In this document: positions 14,529 through 23,337 of the stretch, piece by piece
How positions within the stretch are numbered: position 1 is the stretch's first letter
Layout: the number at the start of each line of letters is the position of its first letter
Assembly: GCA_903928895.1 (NCBI GenBank)
Contig: CAIYSR010000094.1
Location: 1-41,587 of the forward strand
DNA: 41,587 nt
Source: an uncultured Rhodospirillales bacterium
Lineage (GTDB): Bacteria; Pseudomonadota; Alphaproteobacteria; Acetobacterales; Acetobacteraceae
Reading direction: 5' to 3'
Translations under genes and position numbers: made by a program
The notes under the pieces: generated by a model
Databases searched by the model: none
The model's input: the letters and a program-made list of their open reading frames with translations, nothing else
Told to the model about the DNA's origin: nothing

Positions 14529-15404
14529 ATGACCCTGCGACGAGGACGCGACTTGCTTCCCCTGGCACGTCGGATCAGGCAGTTTGACGCGTCAATCTTC
14601 GTCAGGACCCTCGTGTCGGTCAGTGTGTTCGTTACATCCATGTTGTTGCCGCCAGTGAATCTGGTGCCGATCGGTCTGATAGGGCTGGCGCTGCGGCGGC
14701 GCTGGCCACGGCTTGGCAGGGCGGTGAGTGTTGGCGCGATGCTGCTGCTGCTCGTGCTGGCGATGCCGATCAGCAGCAAGTTGCTGATTGCTTCACTCGA
14801 GCGGGGATTGCCGAGGACATTGCCGGAGGCGGCGTTGCAACGCGCGGACCCTGCCGAGGTGTCGCCGGTTGGTGTCCAGCCCGGGGCTATCATCGTGCTC
14901 AGTGCGGACAGTGTCGGCGGGGCCGCCGGCGGCATTCTGCCGCGGCCGGGGATGGGGATGATGACGCTGGAACGGTTGCAGGCTGGCACGATCCTGGCGC
15001 GGCGGCTCGGCCTGCCGGTGCTCGTCACGGGGGGACCATTGGCCAAGGGGCAACCGCCGATCGCCGCAATCATGGCACTGGCGATGCAACAGGATTTCGG
15101 CTTGTCGGCGGCCTGGGTCGAACCGCGGGCAGCCGATACCTGGGAGAATGCCGCCTTTAGCGCGCAGATGCTGCGGGCGTCGGGCATCCGCAGCGCCTAT
15201 CTGGTGACCGACGCCTGGCATATGCGGCGCAGTCTGATGGCATTTCGCCATTTCGGATTCGAGGTGATTCCCGTCGCGTCGCGGATCAGCCAGGGGCCGC
15301 TGTGGGAGGCGGATGAGTTCGTGCCGCGGGTGTCGTCATGGATCTATAGCTATTTTGCGCTCCACGAGTGGGTGGGTTGTGTCTGGTATGCGTTCCGACA
15401 TTGA
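14529..15404 (+). CDS. YdcF/ElyC-family protein (DUF218)
   Basis: 291 aa. Two hydrophobic segments near residues 28-55 and 65-85 (LLPPVNLVPIGLIGLAL, VGAMLLLLVLAMPI) anchor a DUF218 domain. That domain is marked by GAIIVLSADSVGG, MMTLERLQAGTILARRLGLPVLVTGGP, ADTWENAAFSAQML and SAYLVTDAWHMRRSLMAFRHFG. Family members act at the envelope and have been linked to carrier-lipid and peptidoglycan metabolism. The role here is inferred from neighbours. Its TGA overlaps or abuts the next gene, so the three plus-strand genes to 17036 form one operon. Confidence 0.85.
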   Translation: MTLRRGRDLLPLARRIRQFDASIFVRTLVSVSVFVTSMLLPPVNLVPIGLIGLALRRRWPRLGRAVSVGAMLLLLVLAMPISSKLLIASLERGLPRTLPEAALQRADPAEVSPVGVQPGAIIVLSADSVGGAAGGILPRPGMGMMTLERLQAGTILARRLGLPVLVTGGPLAKGQPPIAAIMALAMQQDFGLSAAWVEPRAADTWENAAFSAQMLRASGIRSAYLVTDAWHMRRSLMAFRHFGFEVIPVASRISQGPLWEADEFVPRVSSWIYSYFALHEWVGCVWYAFRH

Positions 15405-16419
15405 GATGGCGGTGCTGACAGTCGCGGCGCCGGTAGAGGGATCGGCGCTGGCGGCAGGGGCGGCGGCCAGTTTCTTCCTGGCGCCCTGGTGGTGGCGGAC
15501 GATGCTGGCGGCGGGCGTGCCGGCGGGGCAGCGGGCACGGGTGCTGCTGGCGGAGCGGCAGGGTGGTCTGCTGCCGCTGTGGACCGGAGGGGGAGGTGGT
15601 CTGGAGGGGCTCGCCGGGCCCTATACGGCGCTTTATCAGCCGTTGTTTCCTGCGGATATCACGCCGGCGGGCATCCGCGATGCAGCCGTTGCCTGGGCGG
15701 GACCACTGCGCCAGGCGGGGCTGGTGCGGCTCGATGCACTCGATGGCGAGGCCGCCTGGCTCGCGCCGTTCGTGGCGGGGCTGCGGGCCGGAGGGTTGCG
15801 GGCCCTGCGCTTCGATCATTTCGGCAACTGGCATGAGCCGCTGGAGGGGCGAGGCTGGGAGACCTATCTCGCGGCGCGGTCGGGTGCGCTGCGCGAGACC
15901 ATTCGGCGCAAGAGCCGCAGGGCGGCCGGGGTCGACTTCGAACTCGTTGACGGGGGCGGCGGGCTCGAAGCGGGAATTGTCGGGTATGAGGACGTCTATG
16001 CGCGCAGCTGGAAAGTGCCGGAGCCGTTTCCGGCCTTCACCGCGACGATGATGCGCGAGGCGGCGGCGCAGGGGGTGCTGCGGCTCGGCCTGTTGCGGGC
16101 CGAGGGGGTGGTGATCGCTGCCCAGATCTGGATTGTGGCCAACGGCAGCGCCATGGTGGTGAAGCTCGCCCATGACGAGGCGTTCAAGCGGCTGTCCCCG
16201 GGCACGGTGCTGACGGCCCGCATGATCCGCCACATGATCGAAGCCGAGCCGGTGACAGAGCTGGATTTCGGGCGGGGGGATGATCCCTACAAGGAGTTGT
16301 GGACGACGCGGCGCCGCCAACGGATCGGCTATATGTTTGCCAATGCATTGCATCCGGCGGGAGCGATGGCGGTTCTGCGCCATGTGGCCGGGCAGATCCG
16401 GCGAAGGATCGGGCGGTGA
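15388..16419 (+). CDS. GNAT/FemAB-like acyltransferase (CelD/BcsL type), second copy
   Basis: About 343 aa. It resembles the protein at 13434-14489 in fold pattern but is clearly diverged. Key stretches are FFLAPWWWRTMLAAG, the acceptor region LRFDHFGNWHEPL, the basic helix ALRETIRRKSRRAAG, and the second GNAT half (GLLRAEGVVIAAQIWIV, AMVVKLAHDEAFKRLSPGT and ELDFGRGDDPYKELW). A start at 15406, straight after the YdcF stop, would remove six residues. The stop overlaps the next start as GTGA. The presumed role is acylation of sugar intermediates. Confidence 0.8.
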   Translation: MRSDIEMAVLTVAAPVEGSALAAGAAASFFLAPWWWRTMLAAGVPAGQRARVLLAERQGGLLPLWTGGGGGLEGLAGPYTALYQPLFPADITPAGIRDAAVAWAGPLRQAGLVRLDALDGEAAWLAPFVAGLRAGGLRALRFDHFGNWHEPLEGRGWETYLAARSGALRETIRRKSRRAAGVDFELVDGGGGLEAGIVGYEDVYARSWKVPEPFPAFTATMMREAAAQGVLRLGLLRAEGVVIAAQIWIVANGSAMVVKLAHDEAFKRLSPGTVLTARMIRHMIEAEPVTELDFGRGDDPYKELWTTRRRQRIGYMFANALHPAGAMAVLRHVAGQIRRRIGR

Positions 16420-17036
16420 GCCGGGTGGTGCTCTACGACGCGGCGCCATGGGTTGAGACCGCGGTGTTGCAGGCGGGCCACCAGGTTCTGCGGCTGACCC
16501 AGCCGCGCGGGGGATGGGCGGGGTTGACGAAGTGGCGGTCGGGGCGGACGGCGCAGGCGTTCATGGCGGATTGCGTCATGGCGGCGGACGGGGCGGAAGC
16601 GGCTGCGCTGGCGCGCACCCTCGGGGTGGCGCGTATCGATATGCCCGGCGACAGCGCGTTTTTGCTGCCGCGCCATCTGCCGTTGCCGTTCCGGGCAACC
16701 GCGCCGCTGATGGCAGGGCCGCCTGGACCGATCCTGCCGGATATCGCCATGGTGCGCGACGAGAAGCCCGATGTGCTGGCAGGCTGTCTAGCGGCGGGAT
16801 GTGCCGTGGTGGCGCCGGACACGCCGGCAATGCGTCGCGCATTCGGACCCCGGGCGGCGCTCTACCACGACCCGTCCGACCCAGCCGCGGTCGAGCGCCT
16901 TGCAAATGAGCTGCTTGCGGACCCGGCGCGGTGCGAAACGCTCCGGCAGGCGGCACGGGCGGAATTCGAGGCACGGCATGCGGCGGCCCGCGCTGCGCTG
17001 CGTCAGTCCCTGGCGTCGGTCGGTTCGCAGGCGTAG
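16416..17036 (+). CDS. Half-length glycosyltransferase-like protein, 206 aa
   Basis: GTG start overlapping the previous TGA (GTGA). The C-terminal 100 residues look like the nucleotide-sugar half of a GT-B glycosyltransferase: DVLAGCLAAGCAVVAPDTPA, RAALYHDPSDPAAVERLANEL, then LRQAARAEFEARHA. The N-terminal part is much too short for a full acceptor domain, and the usual GxGP and EAMAxG motifs are missing or eroded. It may be a truncated glycosyltransferase, a partner of another subunit, or a regulator. It ends 9 bases before a terminator copy. Confidence 0.65.
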   Translation: MSRVVLYDAAPWVETAVLQAGHQVLRLTQPRGGWAGLTKWRSGRTAQAFMADCVMAADGAEAAALARTLGVARIDMPGDSAFLLPRHLPLPFRATAPLMAGPPGPILPDIAMVRDEKPDVLAGCLAAGCAVVAPDTPAMRRAFGPRAALYHDPSDPAAVERLANELLADPARCETLRQAARAEFEARHAAARAALRQSLASVGSQA

Positions 17037-17045
17037 GAAGAAAGG

Positions 17046-17157
17046 GCTTCTTTTTGAAAAAAGAAGCAAAAACTTCTATCCGTTTTGCTTCACGCTTCCC
17101 TGAAGAGAACCAGATCAACGGATAAAGGTTTTTTGGTTCTTTTTTCCAAAAAAGAAC
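17046..17157. terminator. Multi-hairpin bidirectional terminator, copy 2
   Basis: Same design and orientation as copy 1: hairpins at 17046-17067 and 17136-17157. The inner stem ATCCGTT (17078-17084) pairs with AACGGAT (17117-17123), followed by AAAGGTTTTTT on the plus strand, with AAGTTTTT on the minus strand. It lies between the convergent half-glycosyltransferase and xrtA. Confidence 0.88.
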
Positions 17158-17168
17158 TGCTTCCTACG

Positions 17169-18686
17169 CTACCTGCTCAGCCGCGCCACTTCCCGCACGA
17201 GGCTGTATTGGATCTGCAGAAAGCTGGTCAAGGCTTGCTTGATCTGCAACTCCTCGTCCGGGCGGATCGCAGCGTGCGGTGTCTGCACGCCCACCGACAG
17301 CAGCAGGACCGGGCTGCCATTGCCGAGGATGCTTTGCCGCGCCAGCTTGATCCGCATAGGGAACCCGCCTTGCACCGGGGCGCCGTCGGACCACAACGCG
17401 CTTGCCGTCATGTACGAGCCGCCCGGTGTGCCGGCCGCGATCACGTAGGACCAGCCCGGCATATCGAGCCGTCCGGTCGAGATATCCTCGGCCTTCTGCT
17501 CGTTGGTCAGGCGGAGCCGCGCGGCACCGATTTGCGACCAGGTGGTGCGCGGCGAGAAGACCTGTGCGGTGGCCAGGAAGGTGCCGGCGGGACAGGCGAA
17601 CTGCACCCGCTCGCTGCCGGGCTGCGGTCCAGGCTCGGTTTTCCTGGCGACGCAGCCATAGGGCGCGGTCCAGGCGAATTGCGGCGCCACCGCCTGGAAC
17701 TGCCCGGCCCGGTCGAAGGCTCCGGCGACCAGCGGCCCGATGATCCCGAGTCCGACCGCCAGCACCGCGGCCGGCGCGAGCCGCATCGGCGGCGGCGGCG
17801 GGACGGTCGTCGGTGGCTGCGCCGTCACCACGCCATCCTGGCGGAACGGCAGGCCACAGACGATGAGCAGCAGCGTCACTGCGGAGAAGAACACCCAGCC
17901 ATAGATGATATGATCCGCCGCCGCGGCTTCCGCGCTGCCGAGCAGATAGCCGAGCACCACGATCCCGAGGGCGCGGAACCAGTTGGCGACGATCGGCACC
18001 ACGATCGAGGCCAGGATGAAGCCGATCCGGCGCCACGGGCTGCGATACATCAGGCAGGCGTACAACACCCCGAAGGCGATCGACGCGATCAGGAACCGCA
18101 GCCCGGCGCAGGCCTCGGCAATGAAAAACCGCCCGCCGGGAACATCGATCAGATAGCCGTCGGTTTCATGTGGGATATCCAGCACGGTAAGGCCGATTTC
18201 AGTAAAAATCGCAGTCCAGTGCTGCAACACAGGGGTGATGAAGGCGCCGAACGGGACCAGGAAATAGAGGTAGAGCAGCGGCGCCGACAGCGCCAGCGCC
18301 ATCCGCCAGCCGAGCACGCCGAGGAACAGCAGCTCGACCAGGCTGATCGCCATCAACTGGCGTCCCTCCATGATGCCGAGGCGTTCGGCGACCAGCCAGG
18401 CGGCACTGATCGGCAACGCCGCCAGTGCGACCCAGGGCCACGGCACCACAGGTTCGGCCAGGATTTCAGCCCGGCGCTCCCAGGCGAGATAGAGCGCGAT
18501 CGGCAGCACAAACAGGCAATGGCTGTAGGCCGTGCTGTCCATCCACACCCGGTATGCCGCTGCCGCTTCGGCCGAGAAGACCGTGCCGAGCACCACGAGC
18601 CCCAAGCCCAGGACGATGAAGGGCGAGCGCAGGGCGCGCCACAAATCCTGCAAGCCCGGCAATGGTGTCGATGTGGTCGTGCTCAT
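17169..18686 (-). CDS. xrtA: Exosortase A with fused EpsI domain
   Basis: 505 aa. Residues 20-280 form a polytopic exosortase with the complete catalytic set: Cys193 in EACAGLRFL, Arg238 in NWFRALGI and His259 in DHIIYGW. The early motif STAYSHCLFVLPIALYL is also present. Exosortases cut PEP-CTERM proteins at the inner membrane, by analogy with sortases. After a proline hinge (about 290-300) one membrane helix leads to a periplasmic EpsI-type domain (DUF3485) of about 190 residues. It is the last gene of the export operon, 7 bases after the FemAB gene. Confidence 0.95.
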   Translation of the reverse strand: MSTTTSTPLPGLQDLWRALRSPFIVLGLGLVVLGTVFSAEAAAAYRVWMDSTAYSHCLFVLPIALYLAWERRAEILAEPVVPWPWVALAALPISAAWLVAERLGIMEGRQLMAISLVELLFLGVLGWRMALALSAPLLYLYFLVPFGAFITPVLQHWTAIFTEIGLTVLDIPHETDGYLIDVPGGRFFIAEACAGLRFLIASIAFGVLYACLMYRSPWRRIGFILASIVVPIVANWFRALGIVVLGYLLGSAEAAAADHIIYGWVFFSAVTLLLIVCGLPFRQDGVVTAQPPTTVPPPPPMRLAPAAVLAVGLGIIGPLVAGAFDRAGQFQAVAPQFAWTAPYGCVARKTEPGPQPGSERVQFACPAGTFLATAQVFSPRTTWSQIGAARLRLTNEQKAEDISTGRLDMPGWSYVIAAGTPGGSYMTASALWSDGAPVQGGFPMRIKLARQSILGNGSPVLLLSVGVQTPHAAIRPDEELQIKQALTSFLQIQYSLVREVARLSR

Positions 18687-18693
18687 GTCGGTC

Positions 18694-19737
18694 TCACCCC
18701 AGACCGCGCACTATCGGCGGGCCGATCATATTGGCCAGCGGCACCGGCAGCCGCTTCCAGGCCGCGATGAACAGCCGGTATTTCGGATTGAGCGGATTGA
18801 TGTCCGGAATCGCGGTGCCCGGTGCCAGGCGGAACCGGTAGTTCAGCGGCTCCGGCACGAAGCCCCAGTTCTTCTTGAAGGCGAAGGCCCCGGTGCCAAG
18901 CTTGCTGCGGCCGAAATCGAACATGGTGAAGCCCCGCAGGGCGGCACGGCGCATCACCTCCCAGTACATGAAATCATTCCCGTACCGGGCACGCGCAATG
19001 GCCCTCCCGCCGCCGTAATAGGGCAGCACCTCGTCGCGGAAGTAGAAGTTCAGCACGGAGGAAATCGGCTCCTCCCCGTCCAGGATGGTGATGACGTCGG
19101 CCGCGGGGCCGAACACGTCGAGCAGGATCTGGAAGTAACGGCGGGCAAACACCGGGGTGCCAAGATTGCGCACGCTCTCGGCATAGATCCGGTGCAGCCG
19201 CCGCGCATCGGGGTCGATCACGGAGGAAAGCCCGCGATCGATGCCCTTGCGCACCATCGCCCGCTGCTTGCGCGGGATCGCCTTGAGATTGGCGTCGTCG
19301 CTGGCGGTGAAGGGCTTGCGGAACGTCACGTACAGATCGGGCCGCACGGGCCAGTCCGCCTCGTCGAGCCATTCGATGGGCAGGCGGGAGCGAAATTCCA
19401 GCACCGGCACGCCGCGCGCCCGCATCAGCGCCTCGGCCTGCGCGACCAGGGCCCGCCCGGCCTCGGCATCGGCGGCCAAAGGCCCGCCATAGACACAGAA
19501 CGGCACGGAGATCAGGGCATTGCCGAACAACATGGTCTTGACGTGGCCGAGCGGCAGCACGCCCACGATGGCGCCGTCGCGCTCGGCATAGACGTAGTGG
19601 GTGGCATGGCGGAAGGCGCGTGCGATCACCGTGCGCCAGGCCGCGAGGTGAAAGAACGAGCCTTGCGGATGGGTCCGCACAAAGGAATCCCACGCCGGCG
19701 CCGCCGCGTCGGTCAGGTCCCGGATCATCAATGCCAC
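18694..19737 (-). CDS. FemAB-family protein of the XrtA/PEP-CTERM system
   Basis: 347 aa. The start is read as GTG at 19737 because AGAGGA lies 8 bases upstream; ATG at 19728 is the alternative. The GNAT-like fold shows PQGSFFHLAAWRTVIARAF, VGVLPLGHVKTMLFGNALISVPF and RKQRAMVRKGIDRG. The second half contains VLNFYFRDEVLPYYGGG and FDFGRSKLGTGAFAFKKNWGF, all typical of the XrtA-associated FemAB group. FemAB enzymes transfer aminoacyl groups; the acceptor in these systems is not established. Its start follows the deacetylase stop by four bases. Confidence 0.9.
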   Translation of the reverse strand: MALMIRDLTDAAAPAWDSFVRTHPQGSFFHLAAWRTVIARAFRHATHYVYAERDGAIVGVLPLGHVKTMLFGNALISVPFCVYGGPLAADAEAGRALVAQAEALMRARGVPVLEFRSRLPIEWLDEADWPVRPDLYVTFRKPFTASDDANLKAIPRKQRAMVRKGIDRGLSSVIDPDARRLHRIYAESVRNLGTPVFARRYFQILLDVFGPAADVITILDGEEPISSVLNFYFRDEVLPYYGGGRAIARARYGNDFMYWEVMRRAALRGFTMFDFGRSKLGTGAFAFKKNWGFVPEPLNYRFRLAPGTAIPDINPLNPKYRLFIAAWKRLPVPLANMIGPPIVRGLG

Positions 19738-19741
19738 GCCG

Positions 19742-20644
19742 TCATTCCTCTGTCTGCCAGCAGTGGGCAAATACCCGATCCATCCGGTCCCATTTGAAAT
19801 CCCGCAACAACCGGTCCATCCGGCCCGACATCTCACCCAGGTTGACGTAATGGCGGAACCTGGCGAGCCGCGACACACCGACCATGCGCGGCTGTCCCGG
19901 GTCAACCTCCCAGGGATGAAAATAAAAGATCGCCGGCTTGCGCTCGGCCGCGTTCAAGCGGCGCACCCCGCTGCGGAACAGCCGGTATGGCAGCAGGCGG
20001 AAATAGCCGCCGCCGGCGCAGGGCAGGTTGCGCCCGCCGATGCGTACCGTCGTCATCGGCATCTCCCATAGGCCGCGGCCCCCGATCCGGTGCGGGAAGC
20101 GCGGGGCGTGCGGATCGCCGTAGAGGTCGTGCTGGATCGGATAGATCGAGGAACTGTAGAGATATCCCTCCGCCTCCAGGATATCATGGGCCCAGGGCGT
20201 GCGCGCACCCATCGAGAAGGTCGGTGCCCGGTAGCCGCGGACCGCCACGCCGCCAATATCCTCCAGCATTCGACGCGTGCGCCGCACATCCTCGCGGAAG
20301 CCACCTGCGGTCAGGGAATAGATCGGCTGATGGCCGAAGCCATGGCTTGCCAGCTCATGTCCGGCCGTGACGATGCGCCGCACCATGGCCGGATGGCGCT
20401 CCGCGATCCAGCCGAGAGTGAAGAACGTGCCGAAGGCCCCGGTTTCCTCGAACTGGGCCAGGATACGTTCGACATTGGCTTCGACCCGGCAATCGAACCC
20501 GTCCCACTGGGCCGGGGAGATCACCCGGGCAAAGGCCTGGACCTGGAAATAATCCTCCACGTCCACGCTCATCGCGTTGACCAGCGGGGCATGTCCCGGC
20601 GGGTGCTGCCCGTCGCCGGCGGGGACTTTGCCGACCGCGGTCAT
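19742..20644 (-). CDS. Polysaccharide deacetylase of the XrtA system
   Basis: 300 aa. NodB-type carbohydrate esterase domain. The first motif is SVDVEDYFQV, with the metal Asp pair. The second is HELASHGFGHQPIY, with the two zinc His. Further motifs are RGYRAPTFS, YLYSSSIYP and the late FYFHPWEVDPGQPR. It would remove acetyl groups from hexosamines of the polysaccharide. No signal peptide is visible, as in its XrtA relatives. The ATG at 20644 overlaps the ATPase stop (ATGA), which decides this start. Confidence 0.93.
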   Translation of the reverse strand: MTAVGKVPAGDGQHPPGHAPLVNAMSVDVEDYFQVQAFARVISPAQWDGFDCRVEANVERILAQFEETGAFGTFFTLGWIAERHPAMVRRIVTAGHELASHGFGHQPIYSLTAGGFREDVRRTRRMLEDIGGVAVRGYRAPTFSMGARTPWAHDILEAEGYLYSSSIYPIQHDLYGDPHAPRFPHRIGGRGLWEMPMTTVRIGGRNLPCAGGGYFRLLPYRLFRSGVRRLNAAERKPAIFYFHPWEVDPGQPRMVGVSRLARFRHYVNLGEMSGRMDRLLRDFKWDRMDRVFAHCWQTEE

Positions 20645-21681
20645 GATCGGCCCGCGTTGAAGCCGCTGAACATATCGAGCAGGCGCTGGAACACACGTTC
20701 GCGCCGCGCCACCGCCTCCTCCAGCGCCTGCACGCGCCGTTCGAGTGCGGCGAGGCCGGGTCCCCGCTCCTCCTGGAAGGCGAAGCCACCGCCGCCGGTC
20801 AGCGCCTCGCCGAGCCGGGCTGCGATGTCGTTGCCGCGCGCCGCCACGCCGTCTTCGCTGCCACCTTCGAGGTCGCGCTGGAGTTCGGCGGCGGTGTTGT
20901 CCACCATCGGCCCGGTGATGGTGGTGGCCTCCTCGAGCGAGCCGTAGAGCAGCACCCGCGAGCACAGCCGGTTGATGCGCCGAGGGATGCCACCGGTATA
21001 ACGATGGATGGCCGCGAAAGCGCCGTCGGTAAAGCCGGGGTTGCCGTGCCAGCCGACCGCGTTCAACCGGTATTCGACATAGGCCCGGGTCTCCTCCTCG
21101 GAGAGCGGGCCGAGATGGTATGAGGCCAGCACGCGCTGGCGCAGCTGGTCCAAATCAGGGCTGGCGAGCTTGCGGCGAAACTGGGGCTGGCCGAGCAGGA
21201 TGGTTTGCAGAGGCGAATGGCCGCCCTCGATGGTCACGTTCGACAGCATGCGCAGCTCCTCCAGCGCCTGCAGCGACAGGTTCTGGGCCTCGTCCACCAC
21301 CAGCAGGCAGCGCCGTCCACCCGCGGCGTAGGCGCGCAGCATGTCCTGGAAGTCACGCAGCAAAGTGGCCTTGTCGAGCCCGGCGGCATTGATGCCGAAG
21401 GCGTTCATGGTGAGCCGGAACAAATCCTCGCCCGACACCTGCGTGGTGTTGATCCGCGCCAGGGTATAGGTGTCGCGGTCGAGCTCGGACCACAGGCGTT
21501 CGACCAGAGTGGTCTTGCCTGCGCCGACCTCGCCGGTGACGATGATGAAGCCCTCGCCCTGGGACAGCCCGTAGATCAGATGGGCGATCGCCCGGCTATG
21601 CCCTTTCGAGCCGAAGAAGAATCGGCTGTCCGGGGTAAGCTGAAACGGCATCGCGGTGAAATCGTAGAATTTCTCGTACAT
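20641..21681 (-). CDS. XrtA-associated secretion ATPase
   Basis: 346 aa. It begins MYEKFYDFTAMPFQLTPDSRFFF, the hallmark opening of the ExeA/GspA-like ATPases found with XrtA. Walker A GEVGAGKTT is at residues 50-58 and Walker B CLLVVDEAQ at about 125-133. The sensor region (PRRINRLCSRVLLYG) and a C-terminal coiled coil (LAALERRVQALEEAVARRERVFQRL, shown here only as its core span near residues 310-335) follow. It probably couples ATP hydrolysis to assembly or export; the mechanism is unknown. Confidence 0.92.
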   Translation of the reverse strand: MYEKFYDFTAMPFQLTPDSRFFFGSKGHSRAIAHLIYGLSQGEGFIIVTGEVGAGKTTLVERLWSELDRDTYTLARINTTQVSGEDLFRLTMNAFGINAAGLDKATLLRDFQDMLRAYAAGGRRCLLVVDEAQNLSLQALEELRMLSNVTIEGGHSPLQTILLGQPQFRRKLASPDLDQLRQRVLASYHLGPLSEEETRAYVEYRLNAVGWHGNPGFTDGAFAAIHRYTGGIPRRINRLCSRVLLYGSLEEATTITGPMVDNTAAELQRDLEGGSEDGVAARGNDIAARLGEALTGGGGFAFQEERGPGLAALERRVQALEEAVARRERVFQRLLDMFSGFNAGRS

Positions 21682-21687
21682 GTTCGT

Positions 21688-23337
21688 TCAGAAGGCCTTC
21701 CGTACCCCGACCAGCGCATAGTCGCGCACCGGTGCGAGGCCCACGGTTTTGCCCTTGGTCTGCGCGTGCGAGACCAGGGCGTTGGTGGAAATTGTTTCAG
21801 ATACGACGTAGTTGACTGCGAGACTGATCGTCGCGGTCTCTGATTCGCCCCGCGCACCCGGGTAGCTGCGGGTACCATACTGCAAACTCAAGGACGAATT
21901 GAGTGCCTCCGACAGATTATGCTGCCAGGCGGCCGACATGGTGGTGCTGGTGTTGGACCCGAAGCCCGCGGCGGCACTGCTGCTCGCCGAGCTGGCGCCG
22001 CTGCCGGACAGCAGCACCTGCTCGGAGCTCGACCAATCCAGCGAGATCACATCGCGATCGATCTGGTAGGCGGCGGAGACCGAGGCGATCGTCGTGCGAT
22101 AGACCCCCGGCTGCTGGCCGATGCTGTTGCCGAGTTGCACCGGCGCCCCGGTGGTCCGGTCGACCGCGATGCCGGCCGGCCCGGTGGTGGTGCCGGCCAG
22201 GGCGCTTTGCAGGTTTTGCAGATTGGTGCCGACCCCCTGCGAGTAGCGGGCGAGCAGACGCAGCCGCGAGGTCAGGGCATAGTTGCCGTCGAACGAGAAC
22301 GAGCTCGCGCCCTGCTGGTGACCGTATTTCAGGTTGAGCGTGCTGTCGGCGTTCGGCGTCAGCATGAAGCCGCCGGACCAGGTGATGCCGTCGATCGCCT
22401 TGGGGCCGCCGGGGCCGTAGACGATGGTCTCGTGCCCGATGCTGCCGGTCGCCGTCACTGCCCGGGTGATCGCGTAAGCGGTCGAGGCGGTGACGGTCTC
22501 GTTGTGCGCCCCGCGATAGACGCCGGCGCCCTCGTATTGGGTTGCCATTGCGGCCAGGCTGGCATTGATGCGGCCGAAATCCGGTCCGGTCGCGATCGAG
22601 GCGTTCTCCTGCTGCGAGGAGAAGTTGCTGTTGACCCCCGGCACCGTTGCGGCGGTCGCGCGGGGCGCCAGCGACGTCATCGTGGTGCGCGAGATGGTAT
22701 AGCCGGCCGAGACGATCGCGAAGTCGCTCAGGCGCTTCTGGATATAGGGCCCGCCACTGAAATGCGCCGTCTGCACCTCGTTGACCCGGCCCGACGGCGC
22801 GTTTGACGGTGCGGCGGTTCCGAGCAGCGGCTGGGTCGCGGCATAGCCGGTCAAATTGGCAAACAACAGATCGGGTACCAGGGTGCCGGTGGCGTTGGCG
22901 TTGAGGTTGTGGCTCAGCCCGCTTTCGCTGCCGTGCAGGGCGTAGAGATTATAGGTCGGGCTGTAGTTGAGCTCGCCCTTCAGCCGCTGCGTGTCCACCG
23001 TGCCGGCGAAAGTCGGGGTGATGCGGGTGGTGTAGTCCCGCCCGCGGCCACCGGGCAGCTGGATCGCGGAGTCATAGGTCTCGGTGATCGCGATGGCCGG
23101 CGAGAAGGTCCAAGCGCGTTCCGACAAGGTCTTCGGGCCGGCATCGTTCATCCTGGAGAACTGCTGGCGCAGGTCACCGACGCGGACATCCGTGCCGTAG
23201 GCGGGCAGCAGACCCTGCGCCTGCGCCGGTGCCGCCATCACCGCAGCCGCCATCGAGGCGAACAAGGCCGCGCCCCGCCGCCTGGCCCGCCCCTGCGGGC
23301 CGCGGCTACGAATAGGTGCCGAAATAGTGGTACGCAC
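21688..23337 (-). CDS. Outer-membrane beta-barrel protein of the XrtA system
   Basis: 549 aa starting at GTG. The signal peptide has RARRRG, a hydrophobic core AALFASMAAAVMAA, and cleavage after AQA near residue 40. The rest is alternating Ser/Thr/Tyr-rich strands (for example AYQIDRDVISLDWSSSEQVL) ending in VRKAF, with the terminal Phe required for barrel insertion. This matches the PEP-CTERM-associated outer-membrane family that sits beside the kinase and ATPase genes. It may form or assist the export pore. Its first 32 bases overlap the end of the kinase gene. Confidence 0.88.
   Translation of the reverse strand: MRTTISAPIRSRGPQGRARRRGAALFASMAAAVMAAPAQAQGLLPAYGTDVRVGDLRQQFSRMNDAGPKTLSERAWTFSPAIAITETYDSAIQLPGGRGRDYTTRITPTFAGTVDTQRLKGELNYSPTYNLYALHGSESGLSHNLNANATGTLVPDLLFANLTGYAATQPLLGTAAPSNAPSGRVNEVQTAHFSGGPYIQKRLSDFAIVSAGYTISRTTMTSLAPRATAATVPGVNSNFSSQQENASIATGPDFGRINASLAAMATQYEGAGVYRGAHNETVTASTAYAITRAVTATGSIGHETIVYGPGGPKAIDGITWSGGFMLTPNADSTLNLKYGHQQGASSFSFDGNYALTSRLRLLARYSQGVGTNLQNLQSALAGTTTGPAGIAVDRTTGAPVQLGNSIGQQPGVYRTTIASVSAAYQIDRDVISLDWSSSEQVLLSGSGASSASSSAAAGFGSNTSTTMSAAWQHNLSEALNSSLSLQYGTRSYPGARGESETATISLAVNYVVSETISTNALVSHAQTKGKTVGLAPVRDYALVGVRKAF

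Noticed and set aside
14980-14996. TGGCACG-N4-TGGCG, a sigma-54-like match
   Set aside because: Inside the YdcF coding region and not followed by a gene start.
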